This document shows positions 53,843-62,387 of a stretch of 64,000 bases of DNA, piece after piece. Source of the DNA: UBA11524 sp963590165 (lineage in GTDB: Bacteria; Bacillota; Clostridia; Christensenellales; Aristaeellaceae). The stretch is taken from the NCBI GenBank assembly GCA_963590165.1, contig CAVANO010000012.1, positions 1-64,000 of the forward strand. The letters are read 5' to 3'. The stretch's first letter is position 1, and each line of letters starts with the position of its first letter. The notes below the pieces were generated by a model that worked only from the letters and a program-made list of their open reading frames with translations, ran no database searches and was not told the DNA's origin. A program made the position numbers and the translations under genes.

Positions 53843-54704
53843 GCCCTTCCTCCTCCAAATACACCTCGTAGGTCTCCCAGATGGATTCCAGCTGCTTGAA
53901 GTGCTGGCTGAGTGCCTCCTTGCGGTGCAGACCCAGCGTCACAAGCAGCGCATTGATGACGCTCAGCGGCGCCGCCAGCGAATCGACAAAGCTCGCCATA
54001 TCCGTCCGCGCGGTCAGCGTTAAATCAGCAATTTCCGCCAGCGGCGACATCGGGCCATCCGTCAGCGCAACCACCTGCGCACCGCCGCGTTTGGCGAAGC
54101 GCATTGCCTCCAGCGTACGCGTCGAATACCGCGGGAAGGAGATGCCAATCAGCACGTCCTTTTCGCGCAGCTTGATGATATCCTCGAACACGTCCGTTGC
54201 GCCGGAGGACACAAGGTGCACGTTGTCGAAGATGTAGTTGAGATAATAGCCCATAAACTGCGCCAGCGGTGCTGCGGAGCGGAGTCCCATCACGTAGATG
54301 GCATTGGCAGACAGAAGCAAGTCAACCACCTGATTGAACACAGGGCGTTCAATCTGCTCCAGCGTGTTGCGCAGATTCTGCATGTCGCTCTTGAGCACCG
54401 TTGTCAGCGCCGCCGCCGGGTCAAGCTCTGTCGCCATCTCGAATCGTTGGTTCGCGGTCAGGCGATGGCTGACAAGCTCCTGCAGGGAGCGCTGGAGCTG
54501 CGGATAGCCTTCATAGCCCATGGACGCGGCAAAACGCACCACGGTCGACTCACTCACGCCCACGCTTTCACCAAGGCGGCTGGCAGTCATAAACACCGCC
54601 TTATCATAATGCTCGACGATGTATTGTGCGATTTTCCGATGACCCTTGCTCAATCGCTTGCCGGATTGATTCAAGCGGTCAATCATGTCCTGCATATCCT
54701 GCAT
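53823..54704 (-). CDS. RpiR-family transcriptional regulator
   Basis: A 293-residue regulator. An N-terminal HTH (about 1-80, LSKGHRKIAQYIVEHYDKAVF and VGVSESTVVRFAASMGYEGY) is followed by an SIS sugar-phosphate domain (about 120-260, AIYVMGLRSAAPLAQ, GISFPRYSTRTLEA). It probably senses a phosphosugar. GGAG lies before the ATG at 54704. It is first in an operon with the flavoprotein and exonuclease. The promoter is at 54769-54797. Confidence 0.93.
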   Translation of the reverse strand: MQDMQDMIDRLNQSGKRLSKGHRKIAQYIVEHYDKAVFMTASRLGESVGVSESTVVRFAASMGYEGYPQLQRSLQELVSHRLTANQRFEMATELDPAAALTTVLKSDMQNLRNTLEQIERPVFNQVVDLLLSANAIYVMGLRSAAPLAQFMGYYLNYIFDNVHLVSSGATDVFEDIIKLREKDVLIGISFPRYSTRTLEAMRFAKRGGAQVVALTDGPMSPLAEIADLTLTARTDMASFVDSLAAPLSVINALLVTLGLHRKEALSQHFKQLESIWETYEVYLEEEGHGNMHA

Positions 54705-54768
54705 ATTTTTTCTCCTTCTCCCGAAGTCCCGGAGACTGCCGACAGGCGTTCTCCTGCAGTCTTCCTTC

Positions 54769-54797
54769 ATTATATCGGATATGCGGCATTTTTGCAA
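54769..54797 (-). promoter_or_regulatory. rpiR operon promoter
   Basis: Minus-strand -35 TTGCAA (54792-54797), 17-bp spacer, -10 TATAAT (54769-54774), leader about 60 nt. Confidence 0.8.
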
Positions 54798-54894
54798 GCG
54801 GATTCCATTTAAAATGCAGATTTTACGCCATTTTTTCGGCTGACAGCGCATTTTTGCGAGGAAAACTGCAACCCATCGCGCAGAAGCGAAGCCG

Positions 54895-55165
54895 CTTTTC
54901 ATTTTCATCATTACTTTTTGCAGGGTTTCGCCTCTGCGGAGGCGACCAGAGGGCAAGAAAACAGACGAAGTCTGCGATCGTCCTCTGGACTGCTTCGCAG
55001 TGCACTCTCATATTACTTGATTTTCAATGTGACTATTTGTTGCGTTTGCTAAAGTTCTTCTATGAAAATGAAACCGAGTATAGTACCGAAACCGAAGAGG
55101 TCAAAGAAATCGGACGAAGTGAAATCGGACGAAGCGAAATCGGACGAAGTCCGCAGTCATCGCGC
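54895..55165. repeat. Type 2 repeat and a 15-bp tandem expansion
   Basis: A type 2 copy (54919-55014: TTTCGCCTCTGCGGAGGCG, CAGAGGGCAAG, ACAGACGAAGTCTGC, CCTCTGGACTGCTTCGCAG) is followed by a half type 1 copy (ATGAAAATGAAAC, AAGAGGTCAAAG). At 55106-55150 the unit GAAATCGGACGAAGT occurs three times, one with a C. No gene lies in 54705-55249. Confidence 0.8.
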
Positions 55166-55188
55166 GATAGAAGTTTCCCGAACCGCAC

Positions 55189-55217
55189 TGGACAAAATCT
55201 CTGTTGTAGTATAAAAT
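55189..55217 (+). promoter_or_regulatory. Promoter of the glycosyltransferase pair
   Basis: -35 TGGACA (55189-55194), 17-bp spacer, -10 TAAAAT (55212-55217). Confidence 0.65.
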
Positions 55218-55249
55218 GATGTAGACAAAGTACGAAGGGAGGAAGCAGC

Positions 55250-56032
55250 ATGCAGGATCTCACAGATCATCACCGGCTGAGTGCGGCGGTTGTGCTCTAT
55301 CATTCGGGCGTGGAAATGCTCCCCTGCATTCAGAGCTTTGTGGACAGCGATGTCTATCTCGACCTCTATGTGGTCAATAATTCACCCGGGGACGCCTCGT
55401 TCTTCAGCGCGAACTGGAACTGCCCGGGCATGCATTATCTCGCTGCGGATAAAAATCTCGGCTACGGTGCAGGCAATAACCTCGTCCTGCCGAAGCTGCG
55501 GAGCACCTATCATGTCATCTGCAATCCCGATGTAACGTTCGCGCCGGACACGCTTCGGCGGATGATGGAGGCCATGGAGGAAAGCGGCGCGACCATCCTG
55601 ACGCCGCGTGTACTGAATCCCGACGGAACAGAGCAGTTTCTGCCTCGGCGGATGCCGACCGTGCGTCGGCTCATCAGCCGGCGGATGCCTAAATCCAGCA
55701 GATATTGGCAGAAGATTCAGCAGGAATACACGCTTGAAGGGCTGGACGTCAATCAGCGAATGAATGTCGAGTACGCGACGGGTTGCTTTATGATGGTGCG
55801 CACGCGCGTGCTTGCACAGCAGCTGCACGGCTTTGACCCGCGCTTTTTTCTCTACCATGAGGACAGCGATTTGTCGCGGCGCGTGCTGAAAAACGGCGGC
55901 ACCATCCTCTATACGCCTGACATCGCCATCACGCACACGTGGAAGCGCGACAGTGCCCACCATTTGAAGGGCATTCTCCGGCATATCCGCAGCACCATCC
56001 AGTATTTCAACAAGTGGGGCTGGACATGGTGA
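55250..56032 (+). CDS. Family 2 glycosyltransferase (rhamnosyltransferase-like)
   Basis: A 260-residue GT2 enzyme of the WbbL type. AAVVLYHSGVEML, VVNNSPGDASF, KNLGYGAGNN and CNPDVTF (the Asp of the DxD site), plus HEDSDLSRRV later. It adds a sugar to a surface glycan at the inner membrane face. No TM segment. GGGAGG lies 8 nt before the ATG. It overlaps the next glycosyltransferase by 7 nt, so the two likely act in sequence. Confidence 0.92.
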   Translation: MQDLTDHHRLSAAVVLYHSGVEMLPCIQSFVDSDVYLDLYVVNNSPGDASFFSANWNCPGMHYLAADKNLGYGAGNNLVLPKLRSTYHVICNPDVTFAPDTLRRMMEAMEESGATILTPRVLNPDGTEQFLPRRMPTVRRLISRRMPKSSRYWQKIQQEYTLEGLDVNQRMNVEYATGCFMMVRTRVLAQQLHGFDPRFFLYHEDSDLSRRVLKNGGTILYTPDIAITHTWKRDSAHHLKGILRHIRSTIQYFNKWGWTW

Positions 56033-56976
56033 CCGCGCGCCCTGCGCCGATGGTGCTGCTTGCGGCGTATCAGGGCGAAAAATATTTGCCGGAGCAGCTG
56101 TCCTCGCTTCAGGCGCAGACAATTTCCTTCACGGCGCTGCTGCGTGATGACGGCTCGAGGGATGCAACCCGTTCTCTGCTAACGGCAATTGCGGAATCCG
56201 ACAGCCGGTTCCGCATGTCCGCATCGTCCGGGCAGCATCTGGGCGCGGTTGGGGCGTTCCGTGCGCTCATCCGCGAGGCAGCATTATCCGGTCGCGACAC
56301 GGCTCTGTGCGATCAGGATGACATCTGGCATCCGGAGAAGCTGCACGTTTTGCAGGATGCGTTAGACGCTGCCGAGGCACAATATGGTGCGGATACGCCG
56401 TTGCTTGTGCACTGTGACGGGCGCGTCATTGATGCGCAGGGGAACGTGCTCTGCGAGAGCCTTCGCCGCCATCAGGGGTGGAGCACATCCGCCGTTTCGC
56501 TGTCGCAGCTGCTCGCGCAGAACAACGTCACCGGCTGCATGCTAATGATGAACGCCCCACTATGCCGCCTATGTGCCGAACACATGCCGGAAAGCGGCGT
56601 TTTTATGCATGACTGGTTCATCGCGCTGACCGCAGCCGCCTTCGGCCATGTCATTCCCGTTGACAGGCAGCTGGTTGACTACCGCCAGCACGGCAGCAAC
56701 GTCATGGGCGCAAGCAACGGCGGACTGATGCGCCGCGCATGGCAAGCATTCCGTCAACCTGCAAGGATTCGCAAGCGCCTGCAGCTCTCATATGACAACG
56801 CGGCGATGATTCAGGCAGCTTACGGCAGTGAACTGCCGAAGGACGCGCAGCAAATTATCGGCAATTTCCTGAGCATTCCTTCTGCGAGGAAGTTCAAGCG
56901 CATCCGCCTGCTGATTCAGGGAGATTTCCTGATGCAGTGCACACTGACGCGCATTGCAGCGCTGCTGTTCGCCTAA
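56026..56976 (+). CDS. Family 2 glycosyltransferase
   Basis: A 316-residue GT2 enzyme. VLLAAYQGEKYLPEQL, LLRDDGSRDATR, CDQDDIWHPEKL (the DxD site) and MHDWFIALTA fit the rhamnosyl/galactosyl-transferase group. The start ATG at 56026 overlaps the upstream stop (ATGGTGA). It shares the promoter at 55189 and the terminator at 57181. The acceptor is probably the same polymer as the first enzyme's. Confidence 0.9.
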   Translation: MVTARPAPMVLLAAYQGEKYLPEQLSSLQAQTISFTALLRDDGSRDATRSLLTAIAESDSRFRMSASSGQHLGAVGAFRALIREAALSGRDTALCDQDDIWHPEKLHVLQDALDAAEAQYGADTPLLVHCDGRVIDAQGNVLCESLRRHQGWSTSAVSLSQLLAQNNVTGCMLMMNAPLCRLCAEHMPESGVFMHDWFIALTAAAFGHVIPVDRQLVDYRQHGSNVMGASNGGLMRRAWQAFRQPARIRKRLQLSYDNAAMIQAAYGSELPKDAQQIIGNFLSIPSARKFKRIRLLIQGDFLMQCTLTRIAALLFA

Positions 56977-56999
56977 ATGGGTCAAGGTGGGGGGGACTT

Positions 57000-57125
57000 C
57001 GTCCCCTTTTTCGTTCGTCCCTTTTTCGTTCGTCCCTTTTTCGTTCGTCCCTTTTTCGTTCGTCCCTTTTTCGTTCGTCCCTTTTTCGTTCGTCCCTTTT
57101 TCGTTCGTCCCTTTTTCGTTCGTCC
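57000..57125. repeat. 15-bp minisatellite, eight copies
   Basis: CGTCCCTTTTTCGTT is repeated eight times (57001-57120), the first with one extra C. It is framed by GGGGGGACTTCGTCCCC, the hairpin head of a type 1 repeat. Confidence 0.95.
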
Positions 57126-57180
57126 CCTTTCTTTCCTTCGTTCCTTTTTCTTTTCCTTGCAGCGTCCATTCCAGCTCCTA

Positions 57181-57214
57181 AAAACGCAGTTGTTCAACCG
57201 AACAGCTGCGTTTT
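57181..57214 (+). terminator. Terminator of the glycosyltransferase pair
   Basis: AAAACGCAGTTGTTC (57181-57195) pairs with GAACAGCTGCGTTTT (57200-57214) with one G.U, ending in TTTT. It lies beyond the minisatellite, so that repeat is transcribed. Confidence 0.85.
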
Positions 57215-57235
57215 AGCGTTCCTGATTGTTTTTCT

Positions 57236-57655
57236 GCCCTACGGACTGCTTCGCAATGCACTCTCCTATTGCTTGATCTTCAATGCAACCATTTGTTACG
57301 TTCGCCAAAGCTCAACTATGAAAATGAAATCAAGCATGCCACCGAACCCGAAGGGGTCAAGGGGGGATCGCAGGCTTCGCCTGTTCTATAGCCCCCTTGA
57401 GTATTCTGCAGGAATTTCGCCTCTGCGGATGCGATCAGAGGGCAAGAAAACAGACGAAGTCTGCGGTCGCCCTCTGGACTGCTTCGCAATGCACTCCCAT
57501 ATTTCTTGATTTTCATGTAACTATTTGTTAAGTTTGCCAAAGTTCAACTATGAAAATGAAATCAAGCATGCCACCGAACCCGAAGGGGTCAAAGAAAACG
57601 GACGAAGTCCGCGATCGCAGGCTTCGCCTGTTCTATAGCCCCCTTATCTTCTTTC
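57236..57655. repeat. Cluster of type 1 and type 2 repeats, 232-bp duplication
   Basis: AACTATGAAAATGAAATCAA and the following GCATGCCACCGAACCCGAAG occur at about 57315 and 57547 (period 232). Between them is a full type 2 copy (about 57405-57498). The first copy has GGGTCAAGGGGGGATCG, the second GGGTCAAAGAAAACGGACG. Nothing else is seen in 57215-57653. Confidence 0.85.
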
Positions 57656-58946
57656 ATCGATTCGGCAGAAGCGTCAGGATTTCCTTGATGGACATGCAAT
57701 ACGGATCCGCCTCGAGGCTGCGCCCGTGCTTCAATATCTCCTGCGCGGTTTTTTGCATCGCAGGGAAGGCGCTGCGAATCAGATGATTAGCATGAATGAC
57801 GATGTTCACGCCATGCGCCGCAAGTTCGTCCTCGGTTGTGGCATTATATGTCGTGGGAACAACGACAAGGGGCGTTTTCGCATCGTCCTTGCGGAAGGCA
57901 TCGCAGAAGGCGAAGATTTCATCGGGCGTTTTCGCCTTGGAGTGAATCATGATGCCATCAGCACCGGCGGCAACGTACGCATGGCAGCGGCTGAGCGCGT
58001 CATCCAGACCCTGTTCGAGAATTAAGCTCTCGCAGCGTGCGATAATCATGAAGTCTTTTGTTTTCTGGGCATTCTTGCCGGCGCGGATTTTTTCGCAGAA
58101 GACATCCACAGGTGCCTGCATCTGCCCTGCCCCCGTGCCGAAGAGGCTGTTCTTCTTCAGCCCCTGCTTATCTTCGATGATGACGGCGCTGATGCCGGTT
58201 CTCTCCAGCGTCTGCACGTTGTACACAAAGTGCTCGACCTGACCGCCGGTGTCTCCGTCCAGAATAATCGGCTTGGTGGTAACCTCCATGATTTCTTCAA
58301 GCGTGTTGAGGCGGCTCGTCATGTCAACCAACTCAATATCCGGCTTGCCCTTCGCGGTGGAGTCGCATAGACTCGATACCCAGATGGCATCAAACTGCCG
58401 GCGACCCTTCTCCGTCTCGACGACCGTTTTTTCGACAATCAGTCCGGTCAGACCGTCGTGCGCTTCCAGGACGGACAGGCACGGGCGGTAGTGCAGCAGA
58501 CGGCGCAAGCGGCTCCGGCGCGTTTCCGGCAGGGAAAGCAGCTGGTCAAGCGTGGACAGCGTTTCTTCGGTCGGCGTATGCGTATAGGGGAATTCAACCA
58601 GCTCACCGCCCCACTCGCGCAGTGTCTCGATGACCTTCTGGCGGATATTCGCCTGATAACCTACGAGCCAGTCATCGCCATGAACAACGATGTCCGGGCG
58701 CAGTTGATGCAGGATATCCGTGTAATCAAGGCTTTCCTGAATAACGACACGGCTGACATCCTTGAGTCCCTCGAACATCGAAATGCGCTCCTCCAGCGGA
58801 ATGAGCGGATAATGCTTGTAGCTCGCGACAACCTCGTCCGTCAGCAGACCGACCGTCACCTCGCCGAGCTCGGCGGCACGCTGCAGGATGCGGATGTGCC
58901 CATTATGCAGGATATCGGTGGAAAAGCAGATGTAAACCTGTTTCAT
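57654..58946 (-). CDS. pepM: Phosphoenolpyruvate mutase with N-terminal cytidylyltransferase domain
   Basis: A 430-residue protein. Residues 1-135 are a nucleotidyltransferase domain of the glycerol-3-phosphate cytidylyltransferase type (FSTDILHNGHIRIL with HNGH at 14-17). Residues about 145-430 are PEP mutase, with LDGDTGG (229-235) and EDKQGLKKNS (258-267), the active-site loop. PEP mutase makes the C-P bond (PEP to phosphonopyruvate). AGGAGG precedes the ATG at 58946, which overlaps the upstream stop by 4 nt. It is last in the six-gene operon. Confidence 0.95.
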   Translation of the reverse strand: MKQVYICFSTDILHNGHIRILQRAAELGEVTVGLLTDEVVASYKHYPLIPLEERISMFEGLKDVSRVVIQESLDYTDILHQLRPDIVVHGDDWLVGYQANIRQKVIETLREWGGELVEFPYTHTPTEETLSTLDQLLSLPETRRSRLRRLLHYRPCLSVLEAHDGLTGLIVEKTVVETEKGRRQFDAIWVSSLCDSTAKGKPDIELVDMTSRLNTLEEIMEVTTKPIILDGDTGGQVEHFVYNVQTLERTGISAVIIEDKQGLKKNSLFGTGAGQMQAPVDVFCEKIRAGKNAQKTKDFMIIARCESLILEQGLDDALSRCHAYVAAGADGIMIHSKAKTPDEIFAFCDAFRKDDAKTPLVVVPTTYNATTEDELAAHGVNIVIHANHLIRSAFPAMQKTAQEILKHGRSLEADPYCMSIKEILTLLPNR

Positions 58947-59668
58947 CGTCTGACCTCCTGTGCGAATCGGGCACAGACAACTGCCCGATCCTCCTGATTG
59001 TCGATTTCCGCGCAAAGCAGTCCGCCGCATTCATAGGGGAACAGCGGAATTTCGTCAGGCACGGCATTGAAGGCGTTTTCGGCATAGCATTTGACATCGC
59101 CGCGTGCAACAAAACGCTCAATCTCTGCCATCCAGCGTGCAAAATCGTCCGCACGCCAATGGTATGCCGCCTGACACGCCGCGCTGCCCGGTTCAAAGCA
59201 GTCCACGCCGATTCTGCGGACGCGCCCGTCCTTCAGCAATGCCTTGAAGTCCTTATCCGGCAGCGGCAGGGTGGAATCAACCGCCATCGTGCTGACCTCG
59301 GACGACACAAGCGCCCGCATCACCTGCGGATGAAGCACCAAATCGCCGTGCAGGCTCAGCACGTCCTGCCCCTTGAGCGCTTCACGTGCCAGATGCATGC
59401 TGTAAATGTAATTTGTCTCGCGGTACCGCGGATTATGGACAAAATGCAGGCGGATGCCGCTGTTTAATCCCGTCAGATAATCCGTCAGCGTATCGCTCAG
59501 ATGCCCGGTCGTGACGACTGCATCGGTGATGCCGCACGATTTCAGCAGCTTGAGCTGCCACGAGATGATGGTGTCCTGTTCGTCCAGGCGGCACATGCAC
59601 TTCGGGTGCTCCCGCGTTTCATCGCCCATGCGTGAACCGAGCCCCGAATTCAGCAACAGCGCAATCAT
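58943..59668 (-). CDS. Nucleotidyltransferase, probably phosphonate or choline-type cytidylyltransferase
   Basis: A 241-residue NTP transferase. ALLLNSGLGSRMGDETREHP with Lys after it is the nucleotide-binding start, then TTGHLSDTLTDYL and SLHGDLVLHPQ (metal Asp). It resembles LicC-like sugar/choline cytidylyltransferases. Sitting between phosphonopyruvate decarboxylase and PEP mutase, it may make a CMP-activated phosphonate such as CMP-aminoethylphosphonate (inference). It overlaps both neighbours by 4 nt. Confidence 0.85.
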   Translation of the reverse strand: MIALLLNSGLGSRMGDETREHPKCMCRLDEQDTIISWQLKLLKSCGITDAVVTTGHLSDTLTDYLTGLNSGIRLHFVHNPRYRETNYIYSMHLAREALKGQDVLSLHGDLVLHPQVMRALVSSEVSTMAVDSTLPLPDKDFKALLKDGRVRRIGVDCFEPGSAACQAAYHWRADDFARWMAEIERFVARGDVKCYAENAFNAVPDEIPLFPYECGGLLCAEIDNQEDRAVVCARFAQEVRR

Positions 59669-60807
59669 TCCGCCTTGTCCTCCTTCAGCAGCGCCATCAG
59701 CGCATCGCGGTTCTCTCTCGGTGTCGTTGTCGGACGACCAAGGTCAGCACGCGCGCCAACCGCGCAGGCGATTTCCAGCATCGTCAGCTCATTTGCCTTG
59801 CTGACCGCCTGAAGCGCGCCGCACAGCGAATTTTCGTCCTCTGCCGACATGACCTGCGGATAGCCGACCGCCGCTGCGACACGGCTTGCGGACAGCGCAC
59901 CTTCACACACCGGCATGCCGCCGACCGTTTCATGCGCGCCGTTGCTGATAACGACATGCACGAGATTCTCCGGCTTACGCTGCGCAATGACCGCCATCGC
60001 GCCAAGATGCATCAACGCCGCACCATCGCCGTCCAGACACCAGACGCGGCGATTCTTTTTCTCCAGCGCAATTTCCAGCGCAATCATGCTCGCATGCCCC
60101 ATCGAACCGACTGTCAGGAAGTCATGTGCATGACCCTGACCATGTTTTTCGCGCAGCTCGAAGATTTCGCGGCTGAGCTTGCCGGTCGTTGACACCACAA
60201 TGTCATCCGGCGACAGCGCGGACAGGAGCAGTTCCGCCGCCCGTTCGCGCAGGAGTGTATGGCTGTTGCCATAGGAAGGCTTCAGCGTGCAGGTCAGCGC
60301 ACCCTTGCGGACAACAAGCGCCGCCGTCTGCTTTTCTTTCAGGCATTCTGCAAGGAATGCAAAGTCCGCCGCAAATTGCTCTTCGGTCGTATCGCGGCTC
60401 AGCACGCGGTACGGGATATCCAGCAAATCAAGCTGTCCCAGCGTAATCTGCCCCTGCTTGACGTGCTGCGGCTCATCATGCACGCCGGGTTCGCCGCGCC
60501 AGCCGATGACCAGCAGGCAGGGCAGCTGATACACCTGCGCATCCATCAGCGATGCCAGCGGATTGACGGCGTTGCCCAACCCGGAATTCTGCATATAGCA
60601 CAGGGCAGGCTTGCCGGTCGCCAGATAATGACCTGCTGCAAGCCCGATGGCGTTGCCTTCATTCGCCGCGACGATGTGATGCGGAGAATGCACGCCGTAA
60701 AGCGCATAGAGCGTGTCGCACAGTCCCTTGAGCTGTGAATCCGGCACACCGGTAAAAAAGTCAAGACCCGCCTGCTGGCAGGCGTCCAAGAGAAGCTGTG
60801 CGTCCAT
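59665..60807 (-). CDS. aepY: Phosphonopyruvate decarboxylase
   Basis: A 380-residue TPP enzyme that turns phosphonopyruvate into phosphonoacetaldehyde and pulls the PEP mutase step forward. FFTGVPDSQLKGLCD, VAANEGNAIGLAAGHYLATG and QNSGLGNAVNPL form the N-terminal half, and LDGDGAALMHLGAM with ISNGAHETVGGM the TPP-binding half. I take the ATG at 60807 (GGGG 8 nt upstream); a GTG three codons earlier is possible. It lies between the membrane protein and the nucleotidyltransferase. Confidence 0.95.
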   Translation of the reverse strand: MDAQLLLDACQQAGLDFFTGVPDSQLKGLCDTLYALYGVHSPHHIVAANEGNAIGLAAGHYLATGKPALCYMQNSGLGNAVNPLASLMDAQVYQLPCLLVIGWRGEPGVHDEPQHVKQGQITLGQLDLLDIPYRVLSRDTTEEQFAADFAFLAECLKEKQTAALVVRKGALTCTLKPSYGNSHTLLRERAAELLLSALSPDDIVVSTTGKLSREIFELREKHGQGHAHDFLTVGSMGHASMIALEIALEKKNRRVWCLDGDGAALMHLGAMAVIAQRKPENLVHVVISNGAHETVGGMPVCEGALSASRVAAAVGYPQVMSAEDENSLCGALQAVSKANELTMLEIACAVGARADLGRPTTTPRENRDALMALLKEDKAE

Positions 60808-60823
60808 GGTGTCCACCCCTTTT

Positions 60824-61363
60824 TTAGTCCTCCACCGCTTCGACCATTGTCAGGCTTCGGATATGCCACTTGCCGCTTTCCTTGACAAGCACGGCATTAT
60901 AGCGAATGCTCTGCCAGTCGGGCGGATACAGCCCTTCAGAGCCTTTTTCTTCTACATATTGATCGGCGTAAGCGGCTTTGACGCGGCCGTCAATGCGCGG
61001 AATGCGCTCCACAATCGTGACCCGCGCAACCGTATCCCACGGCCAAACCCACATAAACGACATCTCCAGCCGGTGGTCGATGCCGCGGATGTTGTAATCC
61101 TTGTAAGCGGATTCGCCGGCAATGGCGCTCTGCACCATCGGGTCGCGCTGGATAAAGCTTTCCTGAAAGTATTTCGTCAGCTCGGAGGAGTCCTCCATCA
61201 TCATGATGACCTTTGCACGGAGCGCCATGCCGTCCTTGAGCACGACGTGAATGTTCGTCAGGTTCATGGCGTAGTAAAAGCTGACGACCGCCAGCCCGAT
61301 AACCACCAGCAGCACCAGCAGCCGCGATGCGATGTGCCAGATTAATCTGCGCAGATATTGCAT
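60824..61363 (-). CDS. Single-pass membrane protein, unknown
   Basis: A 179-residue protein with one TM segment near the N-terminus (ASRLLVLLVVIGLAVVSFYY) and a 140-residue outer domain (FQESFIQRDP, VWPWDTVARVTIVERIP, GKWHIRSL). The end of the outer part recalls an NTF2-like fold, but this is weak. It is in the phosphonate operon with gaps of 16-17 nt on both sides. It could anchor or feed the polymer that receives the phosphonate. I do not recognise a family. Confidence 0.65.
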   Translation of the reverse strand: MQYLRRLIWHIASRLLVLLVVIGLAVVSFYYAMNLTNIHVVLKDGMALRAKVIMMMEDSSELTKYFQESFIQRDPMVQSAIAGESAYKDYNIRGIDHRLEMSFMWVWPWDTVARVTIVERIPRIDGRVKAAYADQYVEEKGSEGLYPPDWQSIRYNAVLVKESGKWHIRSLTMVEAVED

Positions 61364-61380
61364 GACGGTTCCCTCCGATA

Positions 61381-62367
61381 TCAGAGCAGCTGAATCAGCA
61401 TCGTCTTCTGCTCGTCCATTTCCACCTTAACAAGGCCGTCCTTTTCCAATTGCTTCATCACATCCGAAAAGCGCTTGAAGCCGATGTTCCGCTCGGAAAA
61501 ATCAGGATAGGACGTCAGAATGTCCGCCTTGAGGATGGACGGGTTGATGCGCTCGAAGCCGCCTTCCTTGTACGCCTGCAGCTGTGCAGCGAATGCTTCG
61601 CGCCAGTTGTCCTTCGTCAGCTGCGGACGGCTTTCTGCTGATTCGGCGCTGTTCGGGCTGACCATCATGTTGAAATTGTCCGTCTTGACGCGGAAATCAC
61701 CGAAGCGCTGACTCAGGCGCGTCAGCAGCTTGCCGAAGGACGAACAGCCGTATGTCTTTTCGTTGAAGTCCGGACGAAGGCGCAGCAGCACGTTCTTGAG
61801 CTCAGAGGCGTACATGCCGTCCGTATCGGCGGATTCCTCCAGAATGGACATCAGCAGCTTATTGAGCTCTGCCTCGTCCGCAGCCTCCTCGGTCGCGGCA
61901 CGCTGCTTCTTTGCCGGCGACGGCACAGCAGCGGCGCTGACGCCCTCCAGAAACTGGAACTCATTGCACGCATTAATGAAGATGGTGCTTGCGGCTTCGC
62001 TTCGGCTGATGCCCAGCACGAATTTGCCCATACTCTTGAGCCTGCCGACAAGCGGCGTGTAATCGCTGTCGCCGGACACGATGCAGAAGGAGTCAATCAG
62101 CGGATTCGTGAACGCCACTTCAAGCGCATCGACGACCAGCTGAATATCGGCGTTGTTCTTCTGCGCGATGCCGTAACGCAGAGACGGCACAACCGTGAAC
62201 GTGTTGCTCAGCAGCAGCTCCTTGAGCGAAGAAAAATGGTCGGTATAGCCGTATACCCTGCCCAGCAGGATATCGCCGCGGATTTTGACCTTCTCCAGAA
62301 TCGAATTGAGCGTCGGCACCTTCGCGCCGCAGTTCTCCAAGTCAACAAAAATTGCGAATTTTGCCAT
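61381..62367 (-). CDS. NYN-domain RNase with two OST-HTH/LOTUS domains
   Basis: A 328-residue protein. The NYN (PIN-like) domain (1-145) has the acidic residues in FAIFVDLENCG, NNADIQLVVDAL and IVSGDSDYTPLVGRL. Two winged-helix OST-HTH domains follow (about 168-245 and 258-328; FSERNIGFKRFSDVMKQLEKDG in the second). Similar proteins are RNases or RNA-binders, including MARF1-like. Start ATG at 62367. It is within an operon of phosphonate genes, an unexplained link. The GntR gene is 20 nt upstream. Confidence 0.9.
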   Translation of the reverse strand: MAKFAIFVDLENCGAKVPTLNSILEKVKIRGDILLGRVYGYTDHFSSLKELLLSNTFTVVPSLRYGIAQKNNADIQLVVDALEVAFTNPLIDSFCIVSGDSDYTPLVGRLKSMGKFVLGISRSEAASTIFINACNEFQFLEGVSAAAVPSPAKKQRAATEEAADEAELNKLLMSILEESADTDGMYASELKNVLLRLRPDFNEKTYGCSSFGKLLTRLSQRFGDFRVKTDNFNMMVSPNSAESAESRPQLTKDNWREAFAAQLQAYKEGGFERINPSILKADILTSYPDFSERNIGFKRFSDVMKQLEKDGLVKVEMDEQKTMLIQLL

Positions 62368-62387
62368 AAATCAGCCTCGTGTAACGT

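Noticed and set aside
56894..57197. Proteins made of RTKKG or PFSFV repeats
   Set aside because: Produced by the 15-bp minisatellite, which is open in several frames.
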